Of a stretch of 64,000 bases of DNA, positions 24,791 to 33,087 are shown one piece after another. Position 1 is the first letter of the stretch, and each line of letters starts with the position of its first letter. The DNA is from CAZGMN01 sp964645765 (GTDB lineage Bacteria > Acidobacteriota > Aminicenantia > Aminicenantales > Aminicenantaceae): NCBI GenBank assembly GCA_964645765.1, contig CAZYBE010000001.1:62001-126000 (forward strand). The letters are read 5' to 3'. Both the position numbers and the translations under genes were made by a program. The notes below the pieces were generated by a model that was not told where the DNA came from, ran no database searches, and saw only the letters and a program-made list of their open reading frames with translations.

Positions 24791-27215
24791 CATCATCCGC
24801 TTGATAGAATCGAGGAAAAATCTTATCCCTCCCAGCCACGGCTCGAGAAAAGTCGAAACAGAAGGAGGCTGCGGTGTTGTCGGCCTGGCCTGCAGCGAGA
24901 AAGTTCGAGGAGAACAAATCATGCCGGCCCTTGTCCAGATGCATAACCGAGGAAACAGCAAAGGCGGAGGCTTGGCAGCTTTTGGACTCGATGCCGCACA
25001 GCTTGGCGTCAGTCAAAAAACACTCGAGGAAGATTATCTCCTTCAGGTCGCCTATCTCGACTCGAGCGCGAGGCGAGAGGTTGAGGACGAGTTCATCTTC
25101 TCTCCTCTTGTTGTTCACCATGCCTGCGAACTTCCTGTTGTCGCAGACTTCAGGAGTGTCGATGGCTTGGAAATCCGGCCGCCGGAGGTTTGCAGATACT
25201 TCTGCCGGGTCAAAGGCAAAAGCCTGGAGCAGTTTATCGTCAACAATAGCCTTCAAGGTCTCGAGCCGAGCAAAGTTGAGGATGAGTTCATCTACCAGAA
25301 CACTTATCGACTGAACAAGAAGTTCTACACCTCTCTTGGCGAGAAAAGGGCATTTGTCCTCTCCCACGGCCGAAACATGATCATTGCGAAAATCGTGGGC
25401 TACGCTGAACAGGCGATAAAGTATTATCAACTGGAAAACCTAAAAGCCCATATCTGGATCGGCCATCAAAGATATCCGACCAAAGGAAAAGTCTGGCATC
25501 CAGGAGGAGCTCATCCTTTTGTGGGGATGGACGAAGCTCTTGTTCACAACGGCGATTTTGCCAACTATTTCTCCATGACTGAATACCTCAAGCAGAGGAA
25601 CATCTTTCCTCTTTTCCTGACCGATACCGAAGTCTCTGTTCTCCTTTTCGACCTCCTGAATAGAGTCTATGAATACCCCCTGGAATACATCATCGAAGCC
25701 TTGGCTCCAACCACGGAAAGAGACTTCGACCTTCTTCCTGAGACAAAGAAAAAGGTTTACAGGGCCATACAGGCCTCCCATATTCACAGCTCTCCTGACG
25801 GCCCCTGGTTTTTTCTCATCGGCAGGACAAATGTCGGGGAGCACAGCTTCGAGCTGCTTGGAATCACAGACACATCGATGCTCAGGCCCCAGGTTTTTGC
25901 TCTCCAGGAAAACGGCGTAGCCATTGCTCTTGTGGCCAGCGAGAAGCAGGCCATCGATGCCATCTTGCGCAGCCTCCATGAGGAAGACAGAAGATTTCAG
26001 CCCCATGCCGACCTTTATTGGAATGCAAGAGGCGGAAGCCACACGGATGGAGGAGCCTTCATCTTTTCAGTCAAAGACAATCGGCTCATTGTCAGCGATA
26101 AGTTTGGAAGAACAATCTCAGCCGACAAAGAGAAGGATTGCCCTTCTGTACAGCTTGAAGCCGGAGAAACAAAGCAGAGATACTTTTCAGAAAAGGTCAA
26201 AGAATACACCCAAACGATCGACCGAAGATGGAGAATTCCGGCAAGAGAAAGAGCCCGCATCCATTCCTCGGCTGAGAAATACCTCCATGAGCTGTTTCTT
26301 TCCTTGCCCGAGAGCCAGGAGGCGGGGAAGCTCTTCCGCCGCATAGACTGCGAGGGCAAGAATAAACTGCTTCCTCCTCGAAACGCGCAAGAAGTCCTGC
26401 TCATCAACTGTGAAAGATTCCCTTCAGAAGGGGAAGATTCCATCTCCAGGTTTATAGCCAGGGCTTTTGAGATTGGCTGGAAGAATTTCATCGCATTCAA
26501 CTGGAAAGGACAAAGGTTCTGCGGCTGTGGTCTTGGCCCAAAGTCCTGCGGAGTGCGAATCGATGTCTATGGAAGCTCGGGCGATTACCTGGCCTCAGGT
26601 CTTGACGGAGCAGAAATTTTCGTCCATGAGAGCGGCCAGGACCAGGTGGCTCAGATCATGAAAAGCGGAAAGCTTGTCATTTACGGAGATGTCGGCCAGA
26701 CCTTTATGTATGGAGCAAAAGGCGGCGAAGCCTATGTCCTGGGCAATGCAGCAGGAAGGCCTCTGATTAACGCTGTCGGCTCGCCTCGGGTGGTTATCAA
26801 CGGAACATGCCTTGACTACCTGGCTGAGTCTTTTATGGCTGGAAATCCCCTGGAAGGGGGAGGGTTTGTTATCCTTAACGGGCTCAGGTTCGACGAAAAA
26901 GGGGAGATTGTGGAATCAGAGACTCCTTACCCTGGAGGAAATCTTTTCTCGCTTGCCTCAGGAGGAGCCATCTACATCAGAGATCCCTTCTTTAAGGTCG
27001 AAGATTGCCAGCTCAACGGAGGAAGATTTGGCAAGGTTACTGAAAAGGATTGGGGGCTCATTCTCCCCTACCTGGAGGAAAACGAAAGGCTCTTCAACAT
27101 CCCCGTGAGGCGGCTGCTGACTGTGTACAACAAGGTCTTATCGTTCAACGAGGTCTACCGAAAAATTGAAGCCGTGGAATTGAAAGTTTTATCGAAAAAA
27201 ATAACGACATATTAG
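24777..27215 (+). CDS. Glutamate synthase glutaminase-GXGXG fusion subunit
   Basis: 812 aa. Residues 1-430 are a class II glutamine amidotransferase: Cys32 in EGGCGVVGLA would become the N-terminal nucleophile after removal of a 31-residue propeptide, and HNRGNSKGGG and IGHQRYPTKG bind glutamine. Residues about 575-760 are the GltB C-terminal GXGXG beta-helix (CGCGLGPKSCGVRIDVYGS, GAKGGEAYVLGNAAGRP). Archaeal-type enzymes normally encode these as separate GltB1 and GltB3 proteins; here they are one chain while the FMN module is separate, so the domain order of bacterial GltB has been split and re-joined. Last gene of the operon; repeat B1 begins 27 bp downstream. Confidence 0.85.
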   Translation: MEKNDIIRLIESRKNLIPPSHGSRKVETEGGCGVVGLACSEKVRGEQIMPALVQMHNRGNSKGGGLAAFGLDAAQLGVSQKTLEEDYLLQVAYLDSSARREVEDEFIFSPLVVHHACELPVVADFRSVDGLEIRPPEVCRYFCRVKGKSLEQFIVNNSLQGLEPSKVEDEFIYQNTYRLNKKFYTSLGEKRAFVLSHGRNMIIAKIVGYAEQAIKYYQLENLKAHIWIGHQRYPTKGKVWHPGGAHPFVGMDEALVHNGDFANYFSMTEYLKQRNIFPLFLTDTEVSVLLFDLLNRVYEYPLEYIIEALAPTTERDFDLLPETKKKVYRAIQASHIHSSPDGPWFFLIGRTNVGEHSFELLGITDTSMLRPQVFALQENGVAIALVASEKQAIDAILRSLHEEDRRFQPHADLYWNARGGSHTDGGAFIFSVKDNRLIVSDKFGRTISADKEKDCPSVQLEAGETKQRYFSEKVKEYTQTIDRRWRIPARERARIHSSAEKYLHELFLSLPESQEAGKLFRRIDCEGKNKLLPPRNAQEVLLINCERFPSEGEDSISRFIARAFEIGWKNFIAFNWKGQRFCGCGLGPKSCGVRIDVYGSSGDYLASGLDGAEIFVHESGQDQVAQIMKSGKLVIYGDVGQTFMYGAKGGEAYVLGNAAGRPLINAVGSPRVVINGTCLDYLAESFMAGNPLEGGGFVILNGLRFDEKGEIVESETPYPGGNLFSLASGGAIYIRDPFFKVEDCQLNGGRFGKVTEKDWGLILPYLEENERLFNIPVRRLLTVYNKVLSFNEVYRKIEAVELKVLSKKITTY

Positions 27216-27241
27216 GAAACCATAATTCTATGATATTAAGG

Positions 27242-27389
27242 GGCTCAGGCTGGGTGTTTAGAAAACCGTTTGAAGGCTGAGCGGGCACGGTTCCTCGACC
27301 GAAGGGAGAGGAGAGCGAAGCCTGAAACCGAGCCGCTTTTGCCTCGCTGGGGCAAAAGCGGCGTGTTTTCGAAACACCCAGCCTGAGCC
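27242..27389. repeat. Palindromic repeat family B, copy B1
   Basis: 148-bp element with perfect 18-bp terminal inverted repeats (GGCTCAGGCTGGGTGTTT and its complement) and an inner hairpin CCGCTTTTGCC...GGCAAAAGCGG. It has a conserved centre including GAAGGCTGAGCGGGCA and CCTCGACCGAAGGGAGAGG. It shares the centre with B2 (58735-58870) while the terminal arms differ, but remain self-complementary. Located between the glutamate synthase operon and the tRNA genes, where it could also act as a strong 3' hairpin for both. Confidence 0.9.
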
Positions 27390-27418
27390 ATTCAGATTTG
27401 CTGTTTTCCAAAGAAGCG

Positions 27419-27493
27419 CGCCCCCGACGGGATTTGAACCCGTGTTGCCGCCTTGAAAGGGCGATGTCCTAGTCCTGGCTAGACGACAGGGGC
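27419..27493 (-). tRNA. tRNA-Glu (anticodon UUC)
   Basis: 75-nt cloverleaf on the minus strand: acceptor GCCCCTG/CGGGGGC, anticodon loop CTTTCAA (TTC), T-arm ACGGG TTCAAAT CCCGT, discriminator G. The pairing can be drawn two bases further out (GCGCCCC), but position 8 U and the 75-nt length favour these ends. CCA is not encoded. It lies 10 bp downstream of tRNA-Lys. Confidence 0.93.
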
Positions 27494-27503
27494 GCTGAAG
27501 GAG

Positions 27504-27578
27504 TGGTGAGCCGTGCTGGACTCGAACCAGCGACTCCCGGCTTAAAAGGCCGGTGCTCTCCCTCTGAGCTAACGGCCC
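27504..27578 (-). tRNA. tRNA-Lys (anticodon UUU)
   Basis: Minus-strand cloverleaf: acceptor GGGCCGT with ACGGCTC (one G-U), anticodon stem CCGGC/GCCGG with loop CTTTTAA (TTT), T-arm CGCTGG/CCAGCA-type stem with TTCGAGT. Encoded CCA is present. Co-transcribed with tRNA-Glu. Confidence 0.95.
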
Positions 27579-27596
27579 GATCAGAATAAAAGCGTA

Positions 27597-27625
27597 TTTA
27601 TAATGGAAAGAGGCAAAAGAGTCAA
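27597..27625 (-). promoter_or_regulatory. Promoter of the tRNA-Lys/tRNA-Glu unit
   Basis: Minus strand TTGACT (27625-27620), 17-bp spacer, TATAAA (27602-27597); start predicted 12-13 bp before tRNA-Lys. It begins 3 bp past the stop of the lipoprotein gene. Confidence 0.7.
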
Positions 27626-27627
27626 CA

Positions 27628-28317
27628 TCAGCTGAGAGACTCAATCTTAGTGATGACCCATCTCCCATGAAATGGTAAATTCAATGTTTCGTCTTTGAGG
27701 TCGTATCTTATCAAATAAAATTTCAAGTTCTTTGTTCCCGACTTCCAGTAGACCTTGACTTCAACCTCTTTCGACCGGACGTCTCCCTTTAAATCTCTAA
27801 TGTTGGTGAGATCGCCGGCTCCCAGGGAAAAATTGGTTGTCTCTTCCTCCCTTATCGAGGCCTGTTTGGCCAGATTGTAATCCCTCATGAGCTGGTCATG
27901 TTTGGCTCTTATCTCTTCGTATTTGGCTTGGAGCTCATTCTTTTTCTGCTGGGCTACTTTTTTCGCTGCCGGTGTCCGGGCATTCTTCAGTTCATCAGCA
28001 GCATCGTCCGCAGCTCCTTTGGCATCCATGGTTATCCCGATTGAATCCTGCATCTCTTTCTGTAACTTCTTCTCTTGCTCGTTCAGCTGGGGCAGAGAAG
28101 CAAGCTCGACTTTCTCCAGGCTGACATTGACAATTTCCCAGCGTTCCACATCGAATGAAATCGGTTCCATGGCCATGGAGGCCATCGTTGCCTTATCCTT
28201 CATGATTATCGCATGAACATATTTCTTCAAAATTGATTCTTCAGGCTTGGATTGGCAGCTCTGCAAGCCAAACAAAAGGAGAATAACTCCGATGATAATA
28301 ATACTCTTTCTTGCCAT
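27628..28317 (-). CDS. Putative lipoprotein with coiled-coil middle
   Basis: 229 aa. Signal II peptide: MARKSIIIIGVILLLFGLQSC, with the lipobox LQSC giving a lipid-anchored cysteine at residue 21. A charged helical segment of about 70 residues (KKVAQQKKNELQAKYEEIRAKHDQ region) separates two beta-rich parts. GGAGGAATC precedes the ATG at 28317, favouring this start over 28332. No recognised family. It starts 17 bp after the gatA stop, so it may be the last gene of the gatCA unit. Confidence 0.7.
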   Translation of the reverse strand: MARKSIIIIGVILLLFGLQSCQSKPEESILKKYVHAIIMKDKATMASMAMEPISFDVERWEIVNVSLEKVELASLPQLNEQEKKLQKEMQDSIGITMDAKGAADDAADELKNARTPAAKKVAQQKKNELQAKYEEIRAKHDQLMRDYNLAKQASIREEETTNFSLGAGDLTNIRDLKGDVRSKEVEVKVYWKSGTKNLKFYLIRYDLKDETLNLPFHGRWVITKIESLS

Positions 28318-28333
28318 GATTCCTCCTTCCAAT

Positions 28334-29767
28334 TTAGGTTTTTTTAAATTTTACTTTTTTTTCGAGTAAAAAAGCAAGCTTGAATAACAGCGACTCCTTA
28401 AAATAATCGGCCATGACCTGAAGCCCGATCGGCAACCTCTGCTTGGTTAATCCGACAGGGATGGAAATGGCAGGGATTCCGGCAAGATTGGCCGTAACCG
28501 TGAACACATCAGAAAGATACATGGCGATTGGGTCTTCCTTTGCTCCTATTAAAAAAGCCGGCTCAGGAGTGGTCGGGGTCAGAATGAAATCAACCTTTTT
28601 GAATGCTTCTTTGAATTCACGGCAAATAAGGCTTCTTGTCTTGGCTGCCTTCAGGTAATAGGCATCGTAATATCCCGAACTCAGGGCAAAAGTCCCGAGC
28701 AGAATTCGCCTTTTAACTTCTGGGCCGAAGCCTTCTGTTCTTGTGCTCAGATACATCTCCTTGAGGTTCTCTGCTGAAGGATGACGAAGACCATAGCGGA
28801 CCCCGTCGTAGCGTGCCAGGTTAGAGCTTGCTTCAGAAGGAGCGAGGAGATAATAACAGGCCAGAGCATATTCCCAGGAAGGAAAATCCATCTCAAGGAG
28901 CTCGGCGCCCATCTCTTCCAGCAATCCCAGGACATTCAAGTACATCTGCTTGACCTCAGGGTCTATGGCTTTGATGACATCTTCTTTTAGATAGGCAACC
29001 TTTATCGACCTTAAATCCTCCTTCATCTCTTTCAAGTAATCAGGCACAGGTTGAGAAGAAAGAGTGGAGTCTCTTCCATCCTGACCAGCGATGACCTGGA
29101 GGAAGAGAGCACAATCCTCGACAGTCCGGGTTAGAGGTCCAATCTGGTCCAAAGAAGAAGCATAAGCCACGAGGCCAAAGCGAGAGACCCGGCTGTAAGT
29201 GGGTTTGAGGCCGACAACGCCGCAGAAGGCTGCAGGCTGCCTGACCGAACCGCCTGTATCTGAGCCAAGAGAAGCAGGGACTTCAGCAGCAGCGACTGCA
29301 GCTGCCGAGCCGCCGCTTGAACCTCCTGGGACTCTTCTCAAGTCCCACGGGTTCTTGGTGACAAAGAAAGCTGAATTCTCGGTGGAAGACCCCATGGCAA
29401 ACTCATCCATGTTGGTCTTGCCGATGATGATCGCATCTTCCTTCTCTAATTTTTCGACGACAGTGGCACTGTAGGGAGGGATAAAATTTCCCAGAATCCT
29501 GGATGCGCACGTTGTTCGTATGCCTCTGGTCAGAATGTTATCCTTTATGGCCACAGGAATCCCGGCCAGCCTCCCCTTTTCTTTCTTGCGGTCGATTTCT
29601 CTGGCCCGGGCCAAGGCCTCCTCCTCCAAAACGAGAAGAAAAGCAGATATCTTTTTCTCCTGCTCCCGGATTTTTTCCAAAAAGGAAAGAACGCTCTCTT
29701 CGGCCTTGACCTCTTTCTTCTCTAATAAAGTGCAAAGCTCTGAGACGCTCAGAGATGTCAGGCTCAT
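28334..29767 (-). CDS. gatA: Asp-tRNA(Asn)/Glu-tRNA(Gln) amidotransferase subunit A
   Basis: Amidase-signature subunit that generates ammonia from glutamine for Gln-tRNA or Asn-tRNA formation. 477 aa. The Ser-cis-Ser-Lys triad is visible: K in VAIKDN, and the two serines in PGGSSGGSAAAVAA and SLGSDTGGSVRQPA. Coupled to gatC by a 4-bp overlap. gatB is not in this window, so the complex is completed from elsewhere. Confidence 0.96.
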   Translation of the reverse strand: MSLTSLSVSELCTLLEKKEVKAEESVLSFLEKIREQEKKISAFLLVLEEEALARAREIDRKKEKGRLAGIPVAIKDNILTRGIRTTCASRILGNFIPPYSATVVEKLEKEDAIIIGKTNMDEFAMGSSTENSAFFVTKNPWDLRRVPGGSSGGSAAAVAAAEVPASLGSDTGGSVRQPAAFCGVVGLKPTYSRVSRFGLVAYASSLDQIGPLTRTVEDCALFLQVIAGQDGRDSTLSSQPVPDYLKEMKEDLRSIKVAYLKEDVIKAIDPEVKQMYLNVLGLLEEMGAELLEMDFPSWEYALACYYLLAPSEASSNLARYDGVRYGLRHPSAENLKEMYLSTRTEGFGPEVKRRILLGTFALSSGYYDAYYLKAAKTRSLICREFKEAFKKVDFILTPTTPEPAFLIGAKEDPIAMYLSDVFTVTANLAGIPAISIPVGLTKQRLPIGLQVMADYFKESLLFKLAFLLEKKVKFKKT

Positions 29768-30057
29768 TTCTCCTCGATAACCTTCGGGACTTTTATAAAT
29801 TTGCCGCCAGTCTCCGGAGCATTGGACAAAGCATCCTCGCTTGAGATTGAAGGCTGAATCTCATCCTCTCGCAGAGGAAGGGAGAAGGAAACAGGGGAAT
29901 AGACCTCTCCTTGGGTTACATCGAGCTCGAGCTCTTCCAATTTGTTGACCCATTCGACAATCTTGACAAGCTGAGGCTCCAAGCGAGCCTTTTCTTCTTT
30001 TGAGAGTTTTAAATTGGCTAGAGCGCAGATGTGGTCAATATCGATCTTCTGCTTCAT
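29764..30057 (-). CDS. gatC: Asp-tRNA(Asn)/Glu-tRNA(Gln) amidotransferase subunit C
   Basis: 97-aa stabilising subunit of GatCAB with the family N-terminus IDIDHICALANLKLSKEEK and the C-terminal LREDEIQPSISSEDALSNAPET segment that wraps between GatA and GatB. First gene of the gatCA unit; the 355-bp region upstream is shared with the divergent Hdr operon. Confidence 0.95.
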   Translation of the reverse strand: MKQKIDIDHICALANLKLSKEEKARLEPQLVKIVEWVNKLEELELDVTQGEVYSPVSFSLPLREDEIQPSISSEDALSNAPETGGKFIKVPKVIEEK

Positions 30058-30140
30058 TTTTCAGGGATTATATGGAATATCAGTTTAAAAATCAATTTAA
30101 GAAAATTTTAATTCCTATTTTATTTTTTTTAGCTTTATTA

Positions 30141-30169
30141 TTGACAAGAGGAAATTTTCTTCATAGAAT
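30141..30169 (+). promoter_or_regulatory. Strong promoter of the Hdr-Nuo operon
   Basis: TTGACA (30141-30146), exact 17-bp spacer, TAGAAT (30164-30169). Predicted start near 30176, leaving a leader of about 235 nt before hdrC. The rest of the 30058-30412 gap is AT-rich and contains no gene. Confidence 0.72.
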
Positions 30170-30175
30170 TTAATC

Positions 30176-30214
30176 TAATTATAAGATATGCCATTATCCC
30201 CAATCTTATAATTA
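30176..30214. promoter_or_regulatory. 12-bp inverted repeat at the transcription start (candidate operator)
   Basis: TAATTATAAGAT (30176-30187) and its exact reverse complement ATCTTATAATTA (30203-30214), separated by 15 bp. It begins at the predicted +1 of the Hdr-Nuo promoter, where a bound repressor would block initiation or clearance; alternatively the two arms form an RNA hairpin at the very 5' end of the message. No known regulator consensus is matched with confidence. Confidence 0.5.
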
Positions 30215-30412
30215 AGATAGGTTTTCGATGCAGGAAGGTTTTCACAAGTCATAACCAGACTAATTTCTATCCTTCCTCCAAAGTGTACTTTTTTACTTCA
30301 ATAATGAAGCACACATATGCGTTCTACCAAATCGAAAATTTCATTCCACCTCTCTTGCATATGACCATTCCTTCTTATAAATACAAGCATAATTCTCTAA
30401 AAAGGAGGATTC

Positions 30413-30997
30413 ATGGAAATCCAGAGAAAAGTCAAGTATGAGGAAGAGATAGACAAGAATTTTTTGGACGAAGTGAAGGAGATGTCGGGCTGCGACGAGA
30501 TTGACCGCTGCATCCAGTGCGGAACCTGCAGCAGCTCCTGCCCGATGTCTGTTTACATGGACTATCCGCCGCGCAAGATAATAGCCCTGATTAAGAACGG
30601 CTTTAAAGAAGAAGCGCTCAAAAGCTTTACCATCTGGCTTTGCCCTTCATGCTACACCTGCCAGGTCCGCTGCCCGGCCAAGATCAAAATCACGGATGTC
30701 ATGTATGCTTTGAAAAGAAGAGCCATTGAAGATAAAGTCTATCCTTCCCGATTTGCGATACCCGTTTTAGCAAAAGAAATGCATAAACTGATCGCCAAGA
30801 ACGGAAGGAATTCAGAGCTCTGGTTAGTCTTAAATATGTACCTAAAATCAAAAAATCCTTTAGGGCTGCTGAAAATGGCTCCCATGGGGCTAAGTCTGAT
30901 GAAAACAGGTCGCATGAGCCTGAAGAAAGAAAAAATCAAAAATAGAAAACAGTTGAGAAAACTGTTGAAGACTGTGAAGGAGGGAGCAAATGACTGA
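30413..30997 (+). CDS. hdrC: Heterodisulfide reductase-like subunit C
   Basis: 194-aa cytoplasmic iron-sulfur protein with two [4Fe-4S] motifs, CIQCGTCSSSCP near residue 33 and CPSCYTCQVRCP near residue 80, joined by the HdrC helical spacer. It passes electrons between HdrA and HdrB. GGAGG is ideally spaced 4 nt before the ATG, and a strong promoter sits 240 bp upstream: this is the first gene of the long operon. Overlaps hdrB by 8 bp. Confidence 0.92.
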   Translation: MEIQRKVKYEEEIDKNFLDEVKEMSGCDEIDRCIQCGTCSSSCPMSVYMDYPPRKIIALIKNGFKEEALKSFTIWLCPSCYTCQVRCPAKIKITDVMYALKRRAIEDKVYPSRFAIPVLAKEMHKLIAKNGRNSELWLVLNMYLKSKNPLGLLKMAPMGLSLMKTGRMSLKKEKIKNRKQLRKLLKTVKEGAND

Positions 30998-31874
30998 ATA
31001 CCTCTATTATCCTGGCTGTTCGATGAAAGGCAACGCCAAGCACTACGAAGAATCCATCCTGCCTGTTTTTAAAGAAATGGGAATGAAGCTCGAAGAAATG
31101 GAAGACTGGAACTGCTGCGGTGCCACAGCCTACTTCTCAGTCGATGACACCATGGCTGCCGCCATCTGCGGCCGGAACCTGTCCATTGCCGAAAGAAGCG
31201 GCAAAAACATCATGGCTCCCTGTGCGGGCTGTTATCTCACCTTGAGAAAATCCAATCAATTCTTGAGGAGCGAGAGGAAAAAAGCGAAAAAAATCTTGAA
31301 TGATTTAAAAAACGCAGGCTGTGAATACGCCGGAAAAGTTGATGTTAAACATCCCTTAGAAATCCTTATCAAGGATATGGGCACAGAGAAAATAAAATCG
31401 AAAGTCAGACGAAAGCTCACCGGCCTTAAAGTGGCCTGTTATTACGGCTGCCAGTTGGTCAGGCCTTACACAGACTTTGACGACCCTGATTATCCCGTGG
31501 CTCTGGACCGCATCATGGAAGCCATCGGCGCGACGCCTGTCAATTTTTCCTCAAAGACCCGATGCTGCGGCGGCTCTCTGACTGGAACGATAGAGGAGGT
31601 CGGCTTAAGGCTCAATTATATCCTCCTCAAAGAAGCCAAGCGAAAGGGCGCTGATGTCTTGGCGACCGTCTGTCCCCTCTGTCAGTTTAACCTGGAAATC
31701 TTGCAGAGCAAAATTGTTCATAAGTATAAAGAAGATATCAAAATGCCTGTTCTCTATTTCAGCCAGCTCATGGGCTTGGCGCTGGGCATTCCCAAAGAAG
31801 ACCTCGGTTTCTCCCGTTCCATCATCTCTTTAAAGCCGATGTGGGAGAAACTCCAGAATGGAGGAACAAAATGA
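30990..31874 (+). CDS. hdrB: Heterodisulfide reductase-like subunit B
   Basis: 294-aa catalytic-type subunit with two CCG domains: PGCSMKG...WNCCGATAYF in the first half and CYYGCQLVRP...RCCGGSLTG...CPLCQFNLE in the second, the ligands of the two noncubane [4Fe-4S] clusters that reduce disulfides in methanogens. In bacteria the physiological disulfide is generally unknown. Its TGA overlaps the ATG of the hdrA fragment (ATGA). Confidence 0.92.
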   Translation: MTEYLYYPGCSMKGNAKHYEESILPVFKEMGMKLEEMEDWNCCGATAYFSVDDTMAAAICGRNLSIAERSGKNIMAPCAGCYLTLRKSNQFLRSERKKAKKILNDLKNAGCEYAGKVDVKHPLEILIKDMGTEKIKSKVRRKLTGLKVACYYGCQLVRPYTDFDDPDYPVALDRIMEAIGATPVNFSSKTRCCGGSLTGTIEEVGLRLNYILLKEAKRKGADVLATVCPLCQFNLEILQSKIVHKYKEDIKMPVLYFSQLMGLALGIPKEDLGFSRSIISLKPMWEKLQNGGTK

Positions 31875-32719
31875 GTGAAAATGGTCAACCAAGAATCGGA
31901 GTCTTTATCTGCCACTGCGGGACAAACATCGCCGGCAAGGTCAATGTCGCTGAAGTCATTGAGTTTGCCTCGAAGCTGGACAATGTCGCTGTGGCCAAGG
32001 ACTATAAATTCATGTGCTCCGACCCGGGACAGGAACTCATCAAGCAAAGCATCAAAGAAAACAATCTCAACCGGGTTGTTGTCGCTTCCTGTTCTCCCCT
32101 GATGCACGAGCCAACCTTCAGGGGAGTGACCGCAGAGGGAGGCCTGAATCCTTTTTATTTCCAGATGTCCAATATCCGGGAGCATTGTTCCTGGGTGACC
32201 GAGGACCCCGAAAAAGCGACCAAAAAAGCAAAGGCCCTTATCTCGGCTGCGGTCCGAAGAGTCGCCCTTCATGACCCCCTGGCCAAAAAAGCAGTTCCAG
32301 TCCGACCGGAAATCCTGATTGTCGGAGGAGGAATCGCCGGCATTCAAGCTGCCCTGACCTATGCCAATTCAGGGAAAAAGGTTTATCTCGTGGAAAAACA
32401 GCCCTCCATCGGAGGTCATATGTCCATGCTGGATAAGACGTTTCCGACCCTCGACTGCTCGGCCTGCATTCTCACTCCAAAAATGAGTGAAGTCGGCAAG
32501 CATCCCAATATCGAGCTTCTCAGTTGGAGTGAAGTCAAGGAAGTTTCAGGCTTTGTCGGAAATTTTAAGGCGAAGATAAGGAAAAAAGCTCGCTATGTTG
32601 ACATCGACAAATGCAACGGCTGCGGCGCCTGCTGGGAGAACTGCCCGACGACCATCACTCCCTCAGAAAGAGTCATCAAAAAGGGAGATGTCATCATCAA
32701 GCGCCTCGCAAGAGAATAG
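31871..32719 (+). CDS. N-terminal half of HdrA (split HdrA)
   Basis: 282 aa; full HdrA is about 650. Present: the N-terminal HdrA domain (GVFICHCGTNIAGKVNV), the FAD dinucleotide motif IVGGGIAGIQAALTYA near residue 150, VEKQPSIGGHMSMLDKTFPTLDC with CSACILTPKM near 196, and one ferredoxin motif CNGCGACWENCP near 247. The chain then stops 24 residues later, exactly where normal HdrA continues into its thioredoxin-reductase-like second half. That second half is encoded 7.8 kb downstream at 40474-42243, fused to a NuoG-type module. GGAGG precedes the ATG at 31871. A clean stop and conserved operon spacing argue for a genuine split, not a frameshift. Confidence 0.9.
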   Translation: MSENGQPRIGVFICHCGTNIAGKVNVAEVIEFASKLDNVAVAKDYKFMCSDPGQELIKQSIKENNLNRVVVASCSPLMHEPTFRGVTAEGGLNPFYFQMSNIREHCSWVTEDPEKATKKAKALISAAVRRVALHDPLAKKAVPVRPEILIVGGGIAGIQAALTYANSGKKVYLVEKQPSIGGHMSMLDKTFPTLDCSACILTPKMSEVGKHPNIELLSWSEVKEVSGFVGNFKAKIRKKARYVDIDKCNGCGACWENCPTTITPSERVIKKGDVIIKRLARE

Positions 32720-32724
32720 TGAAA

Positions 32725-33087
32725 ATGACTTTGAGAGAGATCAAGGAAATCCTTCAAGCCGAAGCCATCTGCGGCCAGAGCCGTCTTGATGAGGAGGTCA
32801 AATTCGCCGGGGCGTCTGACCTGATGAGCGATGTCCTGGCCTTTGGCCAGCCTGGAATCCTGCTTCTCACAGGCCTATCCAATTTCCAGTCAGTCCGGAC
32901 AGCGGATATAATCGAAGCCAAGGCCATCATCTATGTCCGGGGCAAGAAGCCTGATAAGCAAGGAATAAAGATCGCCACCGAGAAAGGAATTCCGATTCTC
33001 TCCACAAAGCTTATGATGTATAAAGCCTGTGGTCTTCTCTACAGCCATGGAATCCCTGGAGTGGACGAGGTCCAGGAGAAAAAATGA
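32725..33087 (+). CDS. DRTGG-domain protein 1
   Basis: 120-aa DRTGG domain (AEAICGQSRLDEEVKFAGASDLMSDVLAF, then IIYVRGKKPDKQGIKIATEKGIPILST). DRTGG domains occur near phosphotransacetylase CBS regulators and in [FeFe]-hydrogenase operons, where they are thought to be regulatory; ligand unknown. A GTG at 32719 overlapping the previous stop is an alternative start two codons upstream. Coupled to the next gene. Confidence 0.8.
   Translation: MTLREIKEILQAEAICGQSRLDEEVKFAGASDLMSDVLAFGQPGILLLTGLSNFQSVRTADIIEAKAIIYVRGKKPDKQGIKIATEKGIPILSTKLMMYKACGLLYSHGIPGVDEVQEKK

Noticed and set aside
24242..24961. Minus-strand frame of 239 aa opposite the glutamate synthase genes
   Set aside because: Its sequence is low-quality (no motifs) and mirrors the strongly conserved FMN subunit.
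25440..26042. Minus-strand frame of 200 aa opposite the glutaminase gene
   Set aside because: Antisense of a conserved domain; no start signal.
27417..27495. tRNA-Glu drawn with a 7-bp acceptor GCGCCCC (79 nt)
   Set aside because: This makes the arms too long; shifting the ends in by two bases gives a standard 75-nt tRNA with U8.
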